From Caldimicrobium sp. (lineage in GTDB: Bacteria; Desulfobacterota; Thermodesulfobacteria; Thermodesulfobacteriales; Thermodesulfobacteriaceae): DNA of 64,000 bases. Position 1 is the first letter of the stretch, and every line of letters starts with the position of its first letter. A model generated the notes under the pieces. It saw only the letters and a list, made by a program, of their open reading frames with translations. It was not told the origin of the DNA and made no database searches. Below, piece by piece: positions 43,986 through 51,244 of the stretch. The DNA is taken from positions 1-64,000 of the forward strand of contig JANXDB010000020.1 of the NCBI GenBank assembly GCA_025060015.1, written 5' to 3'. Both the position numbers and the translations under genes were made by a program.

Positions 43986-43999
43986 TAAGATTAATCTTA
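43986..43999 (-). promoter_or_regulatory. 14-bp perfect palindrome upstream of fprA
   Basis: TAAGATTAATCTTA is its own reverse complement. It lies 20 nt before the fprA start codon and contains the stop codon of the DsrE-like gene. Related sequences occur before dfx (12/14) and ccoN (11/14). Inferred operator of a redox-responsive regulator. Confidence 0.5.
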
Positions 44000-44347
44000 A
44001 AAGGTTATGACCTGATACCCCTCTTTCAAAAATCTTGCCATACCTGCGTGATTTGCCATATCATCGAGTATTTTCAAACCCTTACTTAAGGCAACCTCGT
44101 AAGTTCCGAATTTCTGTGAACAGGCCTTACATACGCCCTCCATCAGTCCCTTTTCCAGAATCCTATTATATAGATTGGACAATGAACTTTCATCGTTGTA
44201 TAAATCGGGAATCAACTTTACTGATTCACTCTCTAAAATCACTTTAACTATCATACCTTTATCTGCTATGTCCAGGGCATTCAGTAATACATGGATAAAA
44301 CACATAGAATCATTCCTAAAGGCAAAGAGAACATATTTGTTAGACAT
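43997..44347 (-). CDS. DsrE-like small cytoplasmic protein
   Basis: 116 residues with the DsrE-like fold pattern: VLFAFRNDSMCFIHVLLNALDIADKG, VILESESVKLI, and EGVCKACSQKFGT followed by MARFLKEGYQVITF. The two Cys in CKAC fit DsrE/F/H-family sulfur carriers or their redox relatives. Sited between rubredoxin and the flavodiiron protein genes, so a role in persulfide or oxygen stress handling is possible. Confidence 0.7.
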   Translation of the reverse strand: MSNKYVLFAFRNDSMCFIHVLLNALDIADKGMIVKVILESESVKLIPDLYNDESSLSNLYNRILEKGLMEGVCKACSQKFGTYEVALSKGLKILDDMANHAGMARFLKEGYQVITF

Positions 44348-44385
44348 AGACCACCTCGAAAAAAAAGATAGATCGATAGATTTGA

Positions 44386-44547
44386 TTAATCTTCTGGGCT
44401 AAAATCGTCCTTTGAAGCCCCGCATACTGGACAGGTCCAGTTATCGGGAAGCTTCTCAAAGGGTGTCCCTGGAGGAATATTCTGGCTTGGGTCTCCTGTT
44501 TCTGGATCATACACGTATCCGCAAACATTACATTTGTATCTTTTCAT
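44386..44547 (-). CDS. Rubredoxin
   Basis: 53-residue protein missed by the track (a shadow ORF at 44340-44528 hides it). [20 protein letters not shown] and [17 protein letters not shown] carry the two CxxC(G) knuckles binding one iron, with the aromatic core residues intact. RBS AAAGGAGG ahead of the ATG. It lies between dfx and the DsrE-like gene and is the likely electron donor to both the superoxide reductase and FprA. Confidence 0.97.
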   Translation of the reverse strand: MKRYKCNVCGYVYDPETGDPSQNIPPGTPFEKLPDNWTCPVCGASKDDFSPED

Positions 44548-44591
44548 TTTAGTCCTCCTTTATTGATGTTTTTTTAATTCTTGTTAGAAAT

Positions 44592-44993
44592 TTACTTCGA
44601 TGGCTCACAAACCTGAGCTCCCTCCCAGTAGGCATGTAGATTACACCACTCTTTAGCAAGGACTTTGTTAGCCTGAACTCTAAACTCCGCAGCTGGCTCA
44701 TCCCCAGGCTTCAAAAATTTTATATAAACCCTATTATCATCGGTGTGTAACTCAATCCACTCAATGTAATGCTCTTCCGTCATTGCATGGGGTGAGCTTC
44801 CAACTTTTACCTTATAAACATCTCCATGTTTTTCAATAACAGGCACATGCTTTTCAACCGATGCATCCACAGTGCCTGGTTTTTGAAGTTCCATGGGTTT
44901 ATTACAACATACAAGAGCCCCCATTCCACCATGCATGACCAAAACGATGTTTCCACAGATCTGACACTTGTAAAGTTCTAATCTCTCTGCCAT
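44592..44993 (-). CDS. Desulfoferrodoxin (superoxide reductase, 2Fe-SOR)
   Basis: 133 residues with two iron centres. Center I: CQIC ... VCCNKPM (desulforedoxin domain). Center [31 protein letters not shown] and CNLHAYWEG give the four His and one Cys ligands. The Glu/Lys lid EKH is present. It reduces superoxide to peroxide without making O2. First gene of the cluster dfx-rub-dsrE-fprA-HEAT; RBS AGGGGGTG. Confidence 0.97.
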   Translation of the reverse strand: MAERLELYKCQICGNIVLVMHGGMGALVCCNKPMELQKPGTVDASVEKHVPVIEKHGDVYKVKVGSSPHAMTEEHYIEWIELHTDDNRVYIKFLKPGDEPAAEFRVQANKVLAKEWCNLHAYWEGAQVCEPSK

Positions 44994-45022
44994 AATACAC
45001 CCCCTAAAAGATATTTTTAATT

Positions 45023-45036
45023 TAAAACTAATCTTA
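45023..45036 (-). promoter_or_regulatory. Candidate redox-regulator box upstream of desulfoferrodoxin
   Basis: Minus-strand TAAGATTAGTTTTA matches 12/14 to the perfect box of fprA. It sits 29 nt before the start codon, the same distance as in ccoN within one base, followed by the shared leader AAAAATA..TTTTAGGGGGTG. A convincing -35 is missing, so an activator may be needed. Confidence 0.45.
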
Positions 45037-45076
45037 TTACCAAATTTTTCAAGTTATCTCTTAAAAAAATAACAAT

Positions 45077-45493
45077 TTATAAAGATCTATAGATCGCCTT
45101 CAATTCTGATAGAACCTCTCTGATGATCTTTCGCCATTTTTCCTCCTTTTTGGGAATCTCAGATGGTTTTTTATGAGAATATCTCTTTTTTATTTCAAAT
45201 TCTGGAAAGAGTGATAGGCCCTCTTCTCTTGTCTCTGATGAAGGCCTTTCTTGAGTGAGAATCTTTTTTCTTATGCCGTCTAAGGAGTAGCCTTCCTCCA
45301 GTAATCTCTTGATTTGATAGAGTAGTTTTAATTGTTCTTTCTTATAGAAATTTCTCTTGGCTATTTTGTGAGGTTTTATCTCGGGAAAGCGTTTTTCCCA
45401 GTAGTCAAGAATATGGGGTTTGATTTGCAAGATCCTACAAACCTCTCTGACACTGAGAAATAGTGGGTCATGTTTTTTATTCTCCCGCTTCAT
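45077..45493 (-). CDS. MerR-type transcriptional regulator
   Basis: 138 residues: a MerR winged helix-turn-helix (FLSVREVCRILQIKPHILDYWEKRFPEIKPHKIAKRNFYKKEQLKLLYQIKRLL) and a charged C-terminal tail without recognisable effector domain. Such short MerR proteins follow ihfA in many deltaproteobacteria. It overlaps ihfA by 17 nt and so belongs to the translation operon. Confidence 0.85.
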   Translation of the reverse strand: MKRENKKHDPLFLSVREVCRILQIKPHILDYWEKRFPEIKPHKIAKRNFYKKEQLKLLYQIKRLLEEGYSLDGIRKKILTQERPSSETREEGLSLFPEFEIKKRYSHKKPSEIPKKEEKWRKIIREVLSELKAIYRSL

Positions 45494-45773
45494 TATGTAG
45501 CTCTCTCCGTAGCGAAGGAGAAAGATTAAACTGAACCTTTTTAAAGGAGGGTATTATCACCTCTTCTCCGGTCTTTAGATTTCTTCCCTTTCTTGGACGG
45601 GTTTTTTTCAGTTCAAAAATTCCAAAATTAGAGATCTTGACCTTTTCACCAAGGTCGAGGGCATTTTTCATCTCTTCCATCAGGGAATCAATGATCTGAT
45701 TGAGCAAACTTTGAGAAAGACCACTTCTTTTCTGAAGTTCTCTAAGAATCTCTCTTTTAGTAAGTTTCTTCAT
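45477..45773 (-). CDS. ihfA: Integration host factor/HU family protein (IHF-alpha position)
   Basis: 98 residues starting MKKLTKREILRELQKRSGLS, with the DNA-binding arm signature GEKVKISNFGIFELKKTRPRKGRNLKTGEEVIIP. The location after pheT is the classical ihfA position. The track start (45815) lies inside pheT; ATG 45773 gives the normal N-terminus. Confidence 0.92.
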   Translation of the reverse strand: MKKLTKREILRELQKRSGLSQSLLNQIIDSLMEEMKNALDLGEKVKISNFGIFELKKTRPRKGRNLKTGEEVIIPSFKKVQFNLSPSLRRELHNEAGE

Positions 45774-45786
45774 TAACTTTGTTATG

Positions 45787-48186
45787 TTATCTAGGCTTTG
45801 CCCTAAAGTGATCAAAAAGCCCTTTTGCTATATCTTCGTGGATCTTCTCAACTTCTTCATCCCTCAGGGTATGATCCTCTGCTCTATACCAAAATCTGAG
45901 ACTGATACTCTTATGTCCCTGTGGAATGGGTTCTCCTTCGTAGAGGGCAACAAGGTCAACCTTTTCTAAATAGGGTAACTTAAGATTTAGAAGAAACTTT
46001 TCTATGGCCTCAAAGGGGATATTCTTCTCCATCACACAGGTTATGTCTCTAAAAGTGGAGGGATATTTGGGAGGTTTATTAACGGTGATGTTTTTCTGAG
46101 CTCTAAAATAAGGTTCAACAAGGACCTCAAGGTCGAGCTCTGCAACAAAGAGGGGCTCCTTCAAATCAAAGTCTTCAATTATGAGCTTTTTCATTGCACC
46201 GGCATAGCCTACCCTCTTGCCCTCAAGATAGATATCAAAGGATTGCCCTGCCTTTAAAAAGGGCTCTTCTGACCCAGGCCTCAACTGGAGAGGAAGCTTC
46301 ATGGCTAAAGACATAGCTTCAAGCACCCCTTTGAGATCAAAGAGATCAAGTGGTCTCTTTTTCCCCTCCCAAGGGGTCTTTACCATATCTCCCATAAGTA
46401 AAAGGCCCAAGAACTCTCTCTCCTCTGCCAGATCCTTTGCTGGATAAAAAACTTTTCCAACTTCGAAGATTCGTAAATTCTCTACTTCTCTATGGATGTT
46501 AAACCTTGCTGTTTCAAGAAGCCCTGGCAAAAGGGTCGTTCTCATAACTGAGAGAGAATGTGAAATGGGGTTGGTAAGTCTTATGACATCTAGCCGTCTG
46601 TCAGTGGGATTTAAGTTAAGAGCCTCTATGCTCCCAGGATTGATAAAACTGTAATTTATCGTTTCATAAAATCCAAAGGCTCTAAGGATCTCCTTTACTT
46701 TCTTATTAAAAATCAAATCAGACCTTGGCCTTGCAGAAAAGATTGTGGCCTTTGGAAAGGTTGTGGGAATTTGATCATAACCATATAGTCTAGCAATTTC
46801 CTCAACTAAATCCTCTGGCAAGGAGAGATCTTGCCTATAGGAGAAAGGCCTAATACTATAAGCTTCACCCTCACACTTAACCTCACCGAGTTTGAAAAGA
46901 AAACTATCGATCTTTTCTCTCCCAAGCTCAAAACCAAGGATTTTATGGATCTTTCTTAAGTTGATATCTATGGAAGGAGGTTGATAAGGACAGGGATATT
47001 GATCTACAATTTCTGATACTTCGATGTTAGGCATTAGGGCCAGGATGAGTTCAGTTGCCCTCTTTAGAGCCAGTGGTATTCCCTCAGGATCTACCTTTCT
47101 TTCAAAACGGTAACTACTCTCTGTGGTGATGCGGTGTCTTTGGCCTGAAAGTCTGATCCTTTTGGGATTGAACCAAGCGGATTCAAGGAATATCTCCTCA
47201 GTGCTTTCACTTACTCCAGAGGACTCTCCTCCCATAATACCGGCTAAAACCAAGGCTTCCTCTCTATCAGCTATGACCAGATCCTTCTCATGTAACTCTA
47301 TTTCCCTTCCATCAAGAAGAGTCAACTTCTCTTGGGGGTTTGCCCTTCTTATGAGAATTTCTCCACCTCTAATCTTGTTCCAGTCAAAGGCATGTAGTGG
47401 CTGTCCAAGCTCTAAAAGCACATAATTGGTAATGTCTACTATGTTATTAATTGGTCTTTGTCCACAGAGGAAAAGCCTCTTTAGAACAAAAAATGGGCTT
47501 TCGCCGACCTTAACCCCCCTTAGATATCTTCCGGCATATCTGTAACAACCATCGGTGTCCTGAATTTCAATTCTTCCGGGATAGGAAATAAGGGGCAATT
47601 TCTCCTTATCAAGAGACAGAACCTTTAGATCCCAACCTGTGATCAGATGAAGTTCTCTTGTTATTCCGTATATGGAAAGAAGATCGCCTCTGTTGGGAGT
47701 TATGGCAACCTCCAACACAGGCTCCTTGATCTGCAGAAGATCGTAAATAGATTTTCCAATCTCTGTCTCTTCGCTGAAGATCAGGAGACGGTCTTTGATC
47801 TCGGAAACCCCAGCCTCAAAAGGTGAGACAAAGCTTCCCTTTGACTCATAACCCTTTACCACCTTTGTCTCAATACGCCTATGATCAAAGGTCATAGAAC
47901 CCGGCTTAGCAAAGGCAACTACTTGGCCACTTTTTACCTGATCGATTGCTGTGGTTAAAACTGTGTATACCTCCTTTCCATCGGTGACCTTACAGAGACA
48001 GACTTCTCTGAGATCCTCTGGCCTTAAAACCTCTAAGATCTTTACCGATACTATCTCACCTAATTTGCGATAGGGATCAAAGATCTCTTCTACTTCATGC
48101 CCGGCTAGGGTGAGAATTTCTGCGATCTTTTCAGGAGTGTCCCTGAGATCGATAAATTCTGCTAACCATGTTATTGGGACCCTCAA
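45787..48186 (-). CDS. pheT: Phenylalanyl-tRNA synthetase beta subunit
   Basis: 799 residues: N-terminal tRNA-binding (EMAP-like) domain around residues 40-150, B3/B4 editing domain with GQPLHAFDWNKI, B5 domain, catalytic-like core (SFINPGSIEALNL, LTNPIS) and C-terminal ferredoxin-like anticodon-binding domain (KYPSTFRDITCVMEKNIPFEAIE). Follows pheS by 9 nt. Confidence 0.97.
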   Translation of the reverse strand: MRVPITWLAEFIDLRDTPEKIAEILTLAGHEVEEIFDPYRKLGEIVSVKILEVLRPEDLREVCLCKVTDGKEVYTVLTTAIDQVKSGQVVAFAKPGSMTFDHRRIETKVVKGYESKGSFVSPFEAGVSEIKDRLLIFSEETEIGKSIYDLLQIKEPVLEVAITPNRGDLLSIYGITRELHLITGWDLKVLSLDKEKLPLISYPGRIEIQDTDGCYRYAGRYLRGVKVGESPFFVLKRLFLCGQRPINNIVDITNYVLLELGQPLHAFDWNKIRGGEILIRRANPQEKLTLLDGREIELHEKDLVIADREEALVLAGIMGGESSGVSESTEEIFLESAWFNPKRIRLSGQRHRITTESSYRFERKVDPEGIPLALKRATELILALMPNIEVSEIVDQYPCPYQPPSIDINLRKIHKILGFELGREKIDSFLFKLGEVKCEGEAYSIRPFSYRQDLSLPEDLVEEIARLYGYDQIPTTFPKATIFSARPRSDLIFNKKVKEILRAFGFYETINYSFINPGSIEALNLNPTDRRLDVIRLTNPISHSLSVMRTTLLPGLLETARFNIHREVENLRIFEVGKVFYPAKDLAEEREFLGLLLMGDMVKTPWEGKKRPLDLFDLKGVLEAMSLAMKLPLQLRPGSEEPFLKAGQSFDIYLEGKRVGYAGAMKKLIIEDFDLKEPLFVAELDLEVLVEPYFRAQKNITVNKPPKYPSTFRDITCVMEKNIPFEAIEKFLLNLKLPYLEKVDLVALYEGEPIPQGHKSISLRFWYRAEDHTLRDEEVEKIHEDIAKGLFDHFRAKPR

Positions 48187-48195
48187 AGCTCTCCC

Positions 48196-49209
48196 CTATT
48201 TAAAGGACTCTAAAAAATAGAGATGATTTTCGAAAAAGAGCCTTATATCATCTATTCCGTACTTAAGCATGGCTATTCGCTCCACACCAAGGCCGAAGGC
48301 AAAGCCTTGCCACTGCTCAGGATCGTAATTCACAGCCCTTAAGACCTCGGGATGAACCATTCCCGCTCCAAGGATCTCGATCCATCCAGTATTGCTGCAA
48401 ACTCTACATCCTTCTCCCCCACATATAACACAGCCTATATCCATCTCTAGACTGGGCTCTGTGAAGGGGAAATAGCTTGGTCTGAATCTAAGCCTTGTCC
48501 CCTCTCCAAAGACCTCTCTTGCAAAATAGGATAAAACGCCCTTAAGATCAGAGAAACTCACCTCTCTATCAACCATAAGCCCTTCTACCTGATGAAACAT
48601 TGGAGAGTGTCGAACATCGGCATCACAACGATAGACCTTACCAGGAGCTATAATTCTTAAGGGTGGTTTTCTTGCAAGCATAGCCCTTATTTGAATAGGA
48701 GAGGTGTGGGTCCTCAACAAAGCTCCACTTTGGAGATAAAAGGTTGCCTGCATGTCTCGTGCAGGGTGCCATTCTGGTATGTTAAGGGCAGTAAAGTTGT
48801 AATACTCCGATTCAATTTCTGGTCCAGTGACTACCTCAAAACCTAAAGGAGTGAAAACTTCACAAAGCTCGTCGATGACCTTTGCCAGAGGATGAACCCC
48901 ACCGTATAGGGGCCTCCTACCAGGTAAAGTTATGTCTATGTCAAGGGGTTTATCTTCCTCTAAGAATAACAACTCTCTCTTTTTACTTTCAAGTTCGTCC
49001 TCTAAGTATTGCCTTAACTGATTTAGTTCAGCACCTGTCTTTTTTCTCTCCTCTAGGGGTAGACCTTTGATCTCTCTTAAAGCCTGAGTGATAGAGCCCT
49101 TTTTTCCTAAGAATTTAACTTTGAAATTTTCTAAATCCGAGAGGGATCTAAGAGCCCTAAGTTCCCTTAGGGCCTCGTCCTTTATTCTCTGAATCTCTTC
49201 AATTTTCAT
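48196..49209 (-). CDS. pheS: Phenylalanyl-tRNA synthetase alpha subunit
   Basis: 337 residues: N-terminal coiled coil, class II motif 2 (GKVYRCDADVRHSPMFHQVEGLMVD) and motif 3 (FAFGLGVERIAMLKYGIDDIR). A CxxC pair (CVICGGEGCRVC) is present in the insert. Catalyses Phe-tRNA formation with PheT. Confidence 0.97.
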   Translation of the reverse strand: MKIEEIQRIKDEALRELRALRSLSDLENFKVKFLGKKGSITQALREIKGLPLEERKKTGAELNQLRQYLEDELESKKRELLFLEEDKPLDIDITLPGRRPLYGGVHPLAKVIDELCEVFTPLGFEVVTGPEIESEYYNFTALNIPEWHPARDMQATFYLQSGALLRTHTSPIQIRAMLARKPPLRIIAPGKVYRCDADVRHSPMFHQVEGLMVDREVSFSDLKGVLSYFAREVFGEGTRLRFRPSYFPFTEPSLEMDIGCVICGGEGCRVCSNTGWIEILGAGMVHPEVLRAVNYDPEQWQGFAFGLGVERIAMLKYGIDDIRLFFENHLYFLESFK

Positions 49210-49218
49210 GCTTGTAGA

Positions 49219-49575
49219 TCAGTGCAAATTGCCTTTGGCTACATCAACGAGTTTTCCAAAGGTTTCAGGTTCATTGACTGCCAAATAGGCCAAAACCTTT
49301 CTATCCAGTTCAACCCCTGCTTTTCTTAAGCCACCCATGAATCTGCTGTAGTTGAGACCATGAAGTCTTGCAGCGGCATTGATCCTTATTTGCCAAAGCT
49401 TTCTGAATTCTCTCTTTTTGGTACGCCTATCTCTGTATGCATAGACAAGGGCCCTCTCTACAGTCTCCTTAGCTCTTCTGAATATGTTTTTCCTCTGTCC
49501 CCAATATCCCTTAGCCAATTTTAGTAATTTCTTATGTCTCCTTCTGGTTTTGTAACCTCCCTTTGTCCTTGGCAT
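49219..49575 (-). CDS. rplT: 50S ribosomal protein L20
   Basis: 118 residues with [30 protein letters not shown] and [23 protein letters not shown]. Early 50S assembly protein, often autoregulating rpmI-rplT. 35 nt after rpmI. Confidence 0.98.
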   Translation of the reverse strand: MPRTKGGYKTRRRHKKLLKLAKGYWGQRKNIFRRAKETVERALVYAYRDRRTKKREFRKLWQIRINAAARLHGLNYSRFMGGLRKAGVELDRKVLAYLAVNEPETFGKLVDVAKGNLH

Positions 49576-49610
49576 GGATCTAACCTCCCTTAGAAAATTC
49601 TAAACAAATT

Positions 49611-49811
49611 TTATAGCTTATCTGCCAGGGCTTTTTCAAGATGGGGATAATAACCCTTAAAAAGCTCTTTGTATTTGCTTAGAGTTCTCTTGGTCTTTGA
49701 ACTTTTCTTCCTGAGGAGATGCCTCTTTCCACTGGTCTTGTGCATAATTTTACCGGTAGCTGTGACTTTAAACCTCTTTGCAGCACTTCTATTGGTCTTC
49801 ATTTTGGGCAT
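49611..49811 (-). CDS. rpmI: 50S ribosomal protein L35
   Basis: 66 residues: [37 protein letters not shown]. It is the first gene of the minus-strand translation operon; infC, which normally precedes it, is missing here. RBS AGAGGTG before the ATG. Confidence 0.98.
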   Translation of the reverse strand: MPKMKTNRSAAKRFKVTATGKIMHKTSGKRHLLRKKSSKTKRTLSKYKELFKGYYPHLEKALADKL

Positions 49812-50023
49812 GCTCTCACACCTCTCAGTTTTTTTAGAATTCTCCTAAATTTAATCCTACTTTATATAAAAACAAGCCCCCAAGAAATACCCATGCTAAG
49901 AGAGTTTTTCAAGTTGAGAAAAAATACAATAACCGCAGACTATAACGCTGAAGCTGATTTTTGACTTTCAAATTATCCCTAAGCATAAACCAATTTACTT
50001 CGCTTTCCCAATATGGAAGCCCC

Positions 50024-50048
50024 TTTTCGCACCTGTCAGGTGCGAAAA
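50024..50048. promoter_or_regulatory. 25-bp perfect palindrome between divergent operons
   Basis: Two 12-nt arms (TTTTCGCACCTG and its exact complement CAGGTGCGAAAA) flank a single central T. Because the T-run precedes and the A-run follows the stem on both strands, it does not fit a rho-independent terminator. More likely it is an operator for a dimeric regulator, or a cruciform. Confidence 0.6.
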
Positions 50049-50127
50049 TAAGTCCTATTTTTTAATTAAAGAGCCCTCTTGCTGGTTTACCCGGTCTTCA
50101 TAGACAAACACCTCTCTATGTCTGGGA

Positions 50128-50155
50128 TTGTAAATTTTGAAAAGAGAGTTATAAT
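50128..50155 (+). promoter_or_regulatory. Promoter of the rpsP operon
   Basis: TTGTAA (50128-50133), 16-nt spacer, perfect TATAAT (50150-50155). The start point would be ~50162, giving a ~30-nt leader with AAAGGAGGG before the GTG start of rpsP. Confidence 0.7.
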
Positions 50156-50192
50156 GTAACTTTAAATTTTCTCTCTAAAGGAGGGTAAAAAG

Positions 50193-50435
50193 GTGCCAGT
50201 TAGAATCAGACTCATGAGGATGGGTAGGAAGAGAAGGCCATTTTTCAGGGTAGTTGCTGCAGATTCCCGGTCACCAAGAGATGGTAAGTTCCTGGACACA
50301 CTCGGTTATTATGATCCACTAAAAAAGCCCTATGAATTCAAGGTTGATCCAGAAAAGGTGAAGCTTTGGATACAGAAAGGGGCTGAACCTACAGAGACGG
50401 TTAGAGCTCTTCTCAAGAAAGAGGGCTATCTCTAA
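50193..50435 (+). CDS. rpsP: 30S ribosomal protein S16
   Basis: 80 residues: [44 protein letters not shown] start at 50193 with AAAGGAGGG. First gene of rpsP-khpA-rimM-trmD. Confidence 0.98.
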   Translation: MPVRIRLMRMGRKRRPFFRVVAADSRSPRDGKFLDTLGYYDPLKKPYEFKVDPEKVKLWIQKGAEPTETVRALLKKEGYL

Positions 50436-50476
50436 TGTGACCTTTTAGTTATAAATCTCGGGAAGGAGGGTGGAGC

Positions 50477-50716
50477 ATGAGCAAACTCAAAGACCTTGTG
50501 GAGCAGATAGCTAAGGTTCTGGTAGACAAACCAGATGCTGTTCAAATCAATGAAATCGAGGGAGAACAAACCTCTGTTATCGAATTAAGAGTTGCAAAGG
50601 AAGATCTTGGTAAGATCATCGGTAAAGAGGGAAGAACTGCTAAGGCTATAAGAACCATTCTTGGAGCCGCTGGAAGCAAACTGAAGAAAAGAGTGGTGCT
50701 GGAAATAATTGAATAA
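50477..50716 (+). CDS. khpA: KH-domain RNA-binding protein KhpA
   Basis: 79 residues with one KH domain; the GxxG loop is [16 protein letters not shown]. Binds RNA in complex with KhpB in other bacteria. Usual place between rpsP and rimM. RBS GGAGGGTGGAG. Confidence 0.93.
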   Translation: MSKLKDLVEQIAKVLVDKPDAVQINEIEGEQTSVIELRVAKEDLGKIIGKEGRTAKAIRTILGAAGSKLKKRVVLEIIE

Positions 50717-50719
50717 TTC

Positions 50720-51244
50720 TTGGTAAAGAAAAATCTAATACCACTCTATAAAGTTCTCTCTACTCATGGCTTAAAGGGCAATCTTAAGGTTGCCCTCCTA
50801 TCCTCTGAGGAGGATCTACCCCAGAAAATTCAAACTCTGTATCTGCCTAAGCCTCAAGAGAAAATCCTCAAAGTAAAGGAGGTTAAAAAAGCACCTGTTC
50901 AATACCAGTTCATCATCTCCTTTGAGGATCTTAATTATGACGAGGCCAAAACCTTGATTAATCAAATCCTGTACGCCAAGCCAGAGGATCTCCCAGAACC
51001 ATCTACAGAAGAGATCTATTACTTTCAACTAGAGGACCTTGAGGTTGTTGACCTAGTGGGAAAGCTTTGGGGTAAAGTGGTAAAGATAATGCCCATGGGA
51101 GAGTATGCGCTCTTGCTAATAAAATCGGAGGAAAGACCAAATTTTTATCTTCCTCTGGTAGAGGAATACGTGGAAGAGATCAATCTGAGTGAAGGGGTCT
51201 TAAAGGTAAAAGATATCAGTGCTTTGGTCGAAGCCCAATCATAG
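50720..51244 (+). CDS. rimM: Ribosome maturation factor RimM
   Basis: 174 residues: an N-terminal beta barrel starting PLYKVLSTHGLKGNLKV and a PRC-barrel C-terminal half (YYFQLEDLEVVDLVGKLWGKV). Helps 30S head assembly with S19. Start TTG at 50720, 3 nt after khpA; its stop abuts trmD. Confidence 0.93.
   Translation: MVKKNLIPLYKVLSTHGLKGNLKVALLSSEEDLPQKIQTLYLPKPQEKILKVKEVKKAPVQYQFIISFEDLNYDEAKTLINQILYAKPEDLPEPSTEEIYYFQLEDLEVVDLVGKLWGKVVKIMPMGEYALLLIKSEERPNFYLPLVEEYVEEINLSEGVLKVKDISALVEAQS

Larger units (their letters stand above)
49812..50192. other. 381-nt divergent region between rpmI and rpsP
   Basis: Contains a 25-bp perfect palindrome (50024-50048), the rpsP promoter, and a partial inverted repeat CATAGA/TCTATG (50097-50120). 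The rpmI leader is ~150 nt or less, AT-rich, and could contain an L20-type autoregulatory structure, but I could not define one. No gene seen; the short track ORF 49719-49964 is a shadow. Confidence 0.6.

Noticed and set aside
44340-44528. 62-aa minus-strand ORF from the track
   Set aside because: It is a shadow of the rubredoxin gene (44386-44547), which has the correct Cys motifs and ribosome site.
50024-50048. Bidirectional terminator
   Set aside because: The T-run is 5' and the A-run 3' of the stem on both strands, the opposite of a rho-independent terminator, and no convergent genes end here.
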